Shown here one piece after another: positions 61,794 to 64,000 of a stretch of 64,000 bases of DNA. Position 1 is the first letter of the stretch, and every line of letters starts with the position of its first letter. The translations under genes and the position numbers were made by a program. Under the pieces are notes generated by a model. That model was given only the letters and a program-made list of their open reading frames with translations, did no database searches and was not told the origin of the DNA. This DNA is from Streptomyces omiyaensis. Lineage in GTDB: Bacteria > Actinomycetota > Actinomycetes > Streptomycetales > Streptomycetaceae. The stretch is taken from positions 310,001 through 374,000 of the forward strand of contig NZ_BMVV01000002.1 of NCBI RefSeq assembly GCF_014650895.1, written 5' to 3'.

Positions 61794-63239
61794 TCACCGG
61801 TACTCCGCCAGTCTTCGGTTGATGCCGAGCACCGCGCCCAGGGCGCCCAGGGCGCCGAGCGCCGCCGCCCCCAGCGGGAGCCCGGTCAGCGCGTCCACCG
61901 CCCCGCGCGCGGAGCGGGTGAACTCCTCCTGCTCGTGGGCCAGGGCCCGCTCCAGGGCCGCGTCGACCTGGTCGAAGGACCAGCCGGCCGATCCCTTCGG
62001 CTCCGCCTGGTCCTTGGGCCCGATGATCAGGTCGAGGGCGCCGCGGTAGTCGCCGTCCTCGCCGACCTTGCGCGCGGCGGCGTGCCGCTCCCGCCACTCG
62101 CCGGCCCGGGCCGTGGCCTCGGCCAGCGGGGCGCGCCCCGCCTCGTCGTCGGCGAGCCGGGTCGCCCGGGCGAGCGCGTCGGTGAGCGCGGCCATGCCGG
62201 TCGCGTACTCCACCTCGTACTTGTCGTTCTGCCCGTCCTCGGTGAGCACGGCGCCCCGGGCGACCTGGGTCAGGTTCTCGTTGGCCCGCGCCTTGAGGGA
62301 GCTGATCCGCGCCTCGTTGAGGAGCTGGAGCGACTGCTGTCCCTCGGCCTGGGCGGACCCCAGGCCGGCCCGGGCCAGGGCGTGCGCCCCGGACAGCCAG
62401 AGCAGCACCGCCGCGGCGGCGGCCGTCGCGGCGAGCAGCCCCCGGCTGAACACCCGGTTGGTGCGCCGGTACTCCCGCCGCTGCGCCCACACCAGGACGG
62501 CGAGGGCGAGCGCCCCGGCGCCGAGCGCCAGGTAGGGCCAGACGCGGGCCTCGTCGTCGTCCCGGTGCAGCCGGGCGGTCTCCGCCGCGTAGAGCCGCTC
62601 GGCGGCGGGCAGCAGCCGGGTCGTCATCTCCTGGTTCGCGTACCGCAGGTACGCGCCGCCGAGGGGCAGGCCCTGCCGGTTGGCGGCGCGGGCCCGCTCG
62701 ACCAGACCGGTGTAGCGCGGCAGCAGTTCGTTGAGCGTGGTGATCTCGCGGGCCGACTCGTCCGAACCGTCGGTGTTCGCCGCGGCCTTCACGAGGAGAC
62801 GGGAGGCGGTCGCGATGTCCCGGTCGTAGCGGGCGCGCGACTCGGCGGGTTCGAGTATCCCGGCGAGGAAGCCGGCCGCGGCGGTGGAGTCGGCGTCGGC
62901 GAGGGAGCGGTAGATCGCGGCGGCGTCGGCGCTCAGCGGCTGGCTGCGTCCGACGACGTCCTCGGCGGAGCCGGCCCGGTCGGCCGCCTCCAGCCCGGCG
63001 ACCGTGCCCAGCGCCAGCACGAGGAGCGCGAGGACGGCGCCCAGGATCCGCAGCCGCCCGGGCTCGGTGGTCGCGGCCTCCCGCAGCACCTCGCGCCCGG
63101 TCGCCCACGCGCCCCGCGCGGGCGGCGGGGCGGCACCGACGGCGGCGGCGCGCGAGACCTGACCCGGCACGGCCGGCCGCGCGGGCGCGGATGCCGCGCC
63201 CCGCGCCGCCCCGGCGGGCGCGCTCGGCGGGTGTGTCAC
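61794..63239 (-). CDS. GlnX-like membrane sensor protein
   Basis: The 481-residue protein has an Ala/Pro-rich cytosolic N-terminus, a membrane helix at about 65-85, an extracytoplasmic helical domain, helices at about 250-270 and 285-305, a second extracytoplasmic helical domain and a last helix near 455-475. In M. tuberculosis, four-helix GlnX sits upstream of glnH and pknG and relays GlnH ligand binding to PknG. The same order here supports this assignment although sequence match was not tested. GGAGG precedes GTG 63239. First gene of the seven-gene operon. Confidence 0.8.
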   Translation of the reverse strand: MTHPPSAPAGAARGAASAPARPAVPGQVSRAAAVGAAPPPARGAWATGREVLREAATTEPGRLRILGAVLALLVLALGTVAGLEAADRAGSAEDVVGRSQPLSADAAAIYRSLADADSTAAAGFLAGILEPAESRARYDRDIATASRLLVKAAANTDGSDESAREITTLNELLPRYTGLVERARAANRQGLPLGGAYLRYANQEMTTRLLPAAERLYAAETARLHRDDDEARVWPYLALGAGALALAVLVWAQRREYRRTNRVFSRGLLAATAAAAAVLLWLSGAHALARAGLGSAQAEGQQSLQLLNEARISSLKARANENLTQVARGAVLTEDGQNDKYEVEYATGMAALTDALARATRLADDEAGRAPLAEATARAGEWRERHAAARKVGEDGDYRGALDLIIGPKDQAEPKGSAGWSFDQVDAALERALAHEQEEFTRSARGAVDALTGLPLGAAALGALGALGAVLGINRRLAEYR

Positions 63240-63483
63240 GTGACCTCCCCCTCGGTCTCGACGTCGATCGACCCCGGCGAGCAGTATGGCCGCAGGGGAC
63301 CCGCCCGCACACCGGGAATGACACGATCTTGTGCCTATCGTGCCCCACTCCCCGGGGAGTTCCGCGGCCGAGCCCCTCCCGCCGCCTCCCCGGATCCTTC
63401 CCGACCGGTCCACGGTCCGTCCCCGGACTCTCCCCGGCTTCTCCTCGAACCCTCTTCGAACACCTTTCACTCTGAATACGCCG
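63240..63483. other. Upstream region of the glnX-pknG operon
   Basis: A dyad CACGAT-N9-ATCGTG lies at 63322-63342 in an otherwise featureless stretch. It is the likely control region for the seven-gene operon, but I cannot place a confident -10/-35 pair. Confidence 0.4.
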
Positions 63484-63570
63484 GATCCCCCCGATCGGTT
63501 CCGTCCGGGGGGATCGCTCGAACAGGTGAACATGCCGGTGGGGCGGTCTCCGGAAGGAGACCGCCCCACC
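63484..63570 (-). terminator. Two strong terminators after the kinase-like gene
   Basis: GATCCCCCC/GGGGGGATC (63484-63515) and a perfect 15-bp stem GGTGGGGCGGTCTCC-GGAA-GGAGACCGCCCCACC (63537-63570). They end the gene at 63580 and isolate the glnX operon. Confidence 0.85.
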
Positions 63571-63579
63571 GCGCACGGC

Positions 63580-64000
63580 CTATCGGGCCGCGTAGCGCGC
63601 CCGCAGCCGCTCCGCCGCCTCCGGCCCGGCCCCGTACTCGTCGAGGGCGAGCAGCCCCGCGCCGAGCACCGGCGGCGCCGTCACGAAGCGGACGGCCGCC
63701 TTCGGGGCCCGCTCGGCGAGGAGTTCGCGGATCCGGTCCTCCAACTGCGGGTGCCGGGCGGCCAGCACGCTGCCCCCGAGCACCACCGGCGCCTCCTCGT
63801 CGAGGAGTCCGAGCCGTCGCAGCGCCACCGTCGACAGCGCCACGACCTCGTCGGCCATCCGGTGCACCAGGGACAGCGCCACCGGGTCGCCCTCCGCCGC
63901 CACCCGGAAGAGCACCGGAGCCAGCTCGTGCCGGCGCGCGTGCGGGATCCGGTCCAGGTGCAGCGCCTCGATCAGCGCGTACATCGTCCCCAGGCCGAAG
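63580..64000 (-). CDS. N-acetylglucosamine kinase-like protein (BadF/BadG ATPase family), partial
   Basis: Only the C-terminal 140 residues are in the window; the frame runs open through 64000. PVVLGGSVLAARHPQLEDRIRELL and FVTAPPVLGAGLLALDEYG match the last third of BadF/BadG-type sugar kinases such as NagK, which phosphorylate N-acetylglucosamine. Substrate specificity cannot be judged from this part. Confidence 0.82.
   Translation of the reverse strand, partial: FGLGTMYALIEALHLDRIPHARRHELAPVLFRVAAEGDPVALSLVHRMADEVVALSTVALRRLGLLDEEAPVVLGGSVLAARHPQLEDRIRELLAERAPKAAVRFVTAPPVLGAGLLALDEYGAGPEAAERLRARYAAR

Noticed and set aside
63235..63244. GTCACGTGAC palindrome as an operator
   Set aside because: It contains the start codon and part of the ribosome-site spacing of the glnX-like gene; a 10-bp palindrome of this composition can arise by chance.

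Overview
The window is chromosomal DNA from a Streptomyces-like actinobacterium. Evidence: very high G+C with strong third-position bias, GTG and TTG starts, ATGA/GTGA/TGATG gene overlaps, a LAxTG-anchored thioester surface protein, a sporulation-type dynAB-ssbB group, and an 18.5-kb actinomycete integrative and conjugative element (AICE).

Left flank (1-14.9 kb). An IS701-like protein lacks the first catalytic Asp (94-1365). Next come a stand-alone uricase, a YcaQ-type winged-helix protein, a saccharopine-dehydrogenase-like enzyme divergent from a TetR regulator, and an NmtR-like Ni/Co sensor divergent from an SPC-type (P1B-4) metal exporter with a clear operator between them. Then follow a cytosolic periplasmic-binding-fold protein, a frameshifted gene, an SDR/MerR pair whose promoter has the 19-bp MerR spacer, and an exonuclease-BRCT-TerD fusion.

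AICE (14,974-33,496). A 48-bp direct repeat, the 3' part of tRNA-Arg(UCU), bounds the element. The intact tRNA lies at the integrase end. From right to left it holds int and xis, an SF3 helicase and prim-pol (RepPP-type replication), a type IV-like restriction gene, and a transfer block with an FtsK/TraB translocase and many very small zinc and membrane proteins. Beyond these are a leader region with repressor-like sites, an HTH/PP2C regulatory pair, and a lower-G+C two-gene cargo module (soluble protein plus 4-TM protein) that I cannot assign. That module is the best candidate for an undescribed system, probably defensive. A seven-copy GGTA(A/G)-type repeat cluster just after the translocase gene is a good candidate for the transfer site (clt).

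Right flank (33.5-64 kb). dynA-dynB-ssbB (septation and ssDNA binding), a thioester-domain surface protein behind a palindromic promoter, and the translation factor ettA followed by a thioesterase gene and an unknown gene. Then a MacB-like ABC exporter operon (two giant permeases plus an ATPase with an AbrB-like tail), truncated haemoglobin glbO, and a seven-gene minus-strand operon. That operon encodes a GlnX-like sensor, a GlnH-like glutamate-binding protein, a coiled-coil protein, PknG-like kinase, PP2C phosphatase, VWA protein, and an FHA protein carrying a long collagen-like segment. It reads as a GlnX-GlnH-PknG amino-acid sensing pathway with its own phosphatase and phosphopeptide-binding output. 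A partial N-acetylglucosamine-kinase-like gene runs off the right edge.

All calls come from reading the sequence; no database search was possible.
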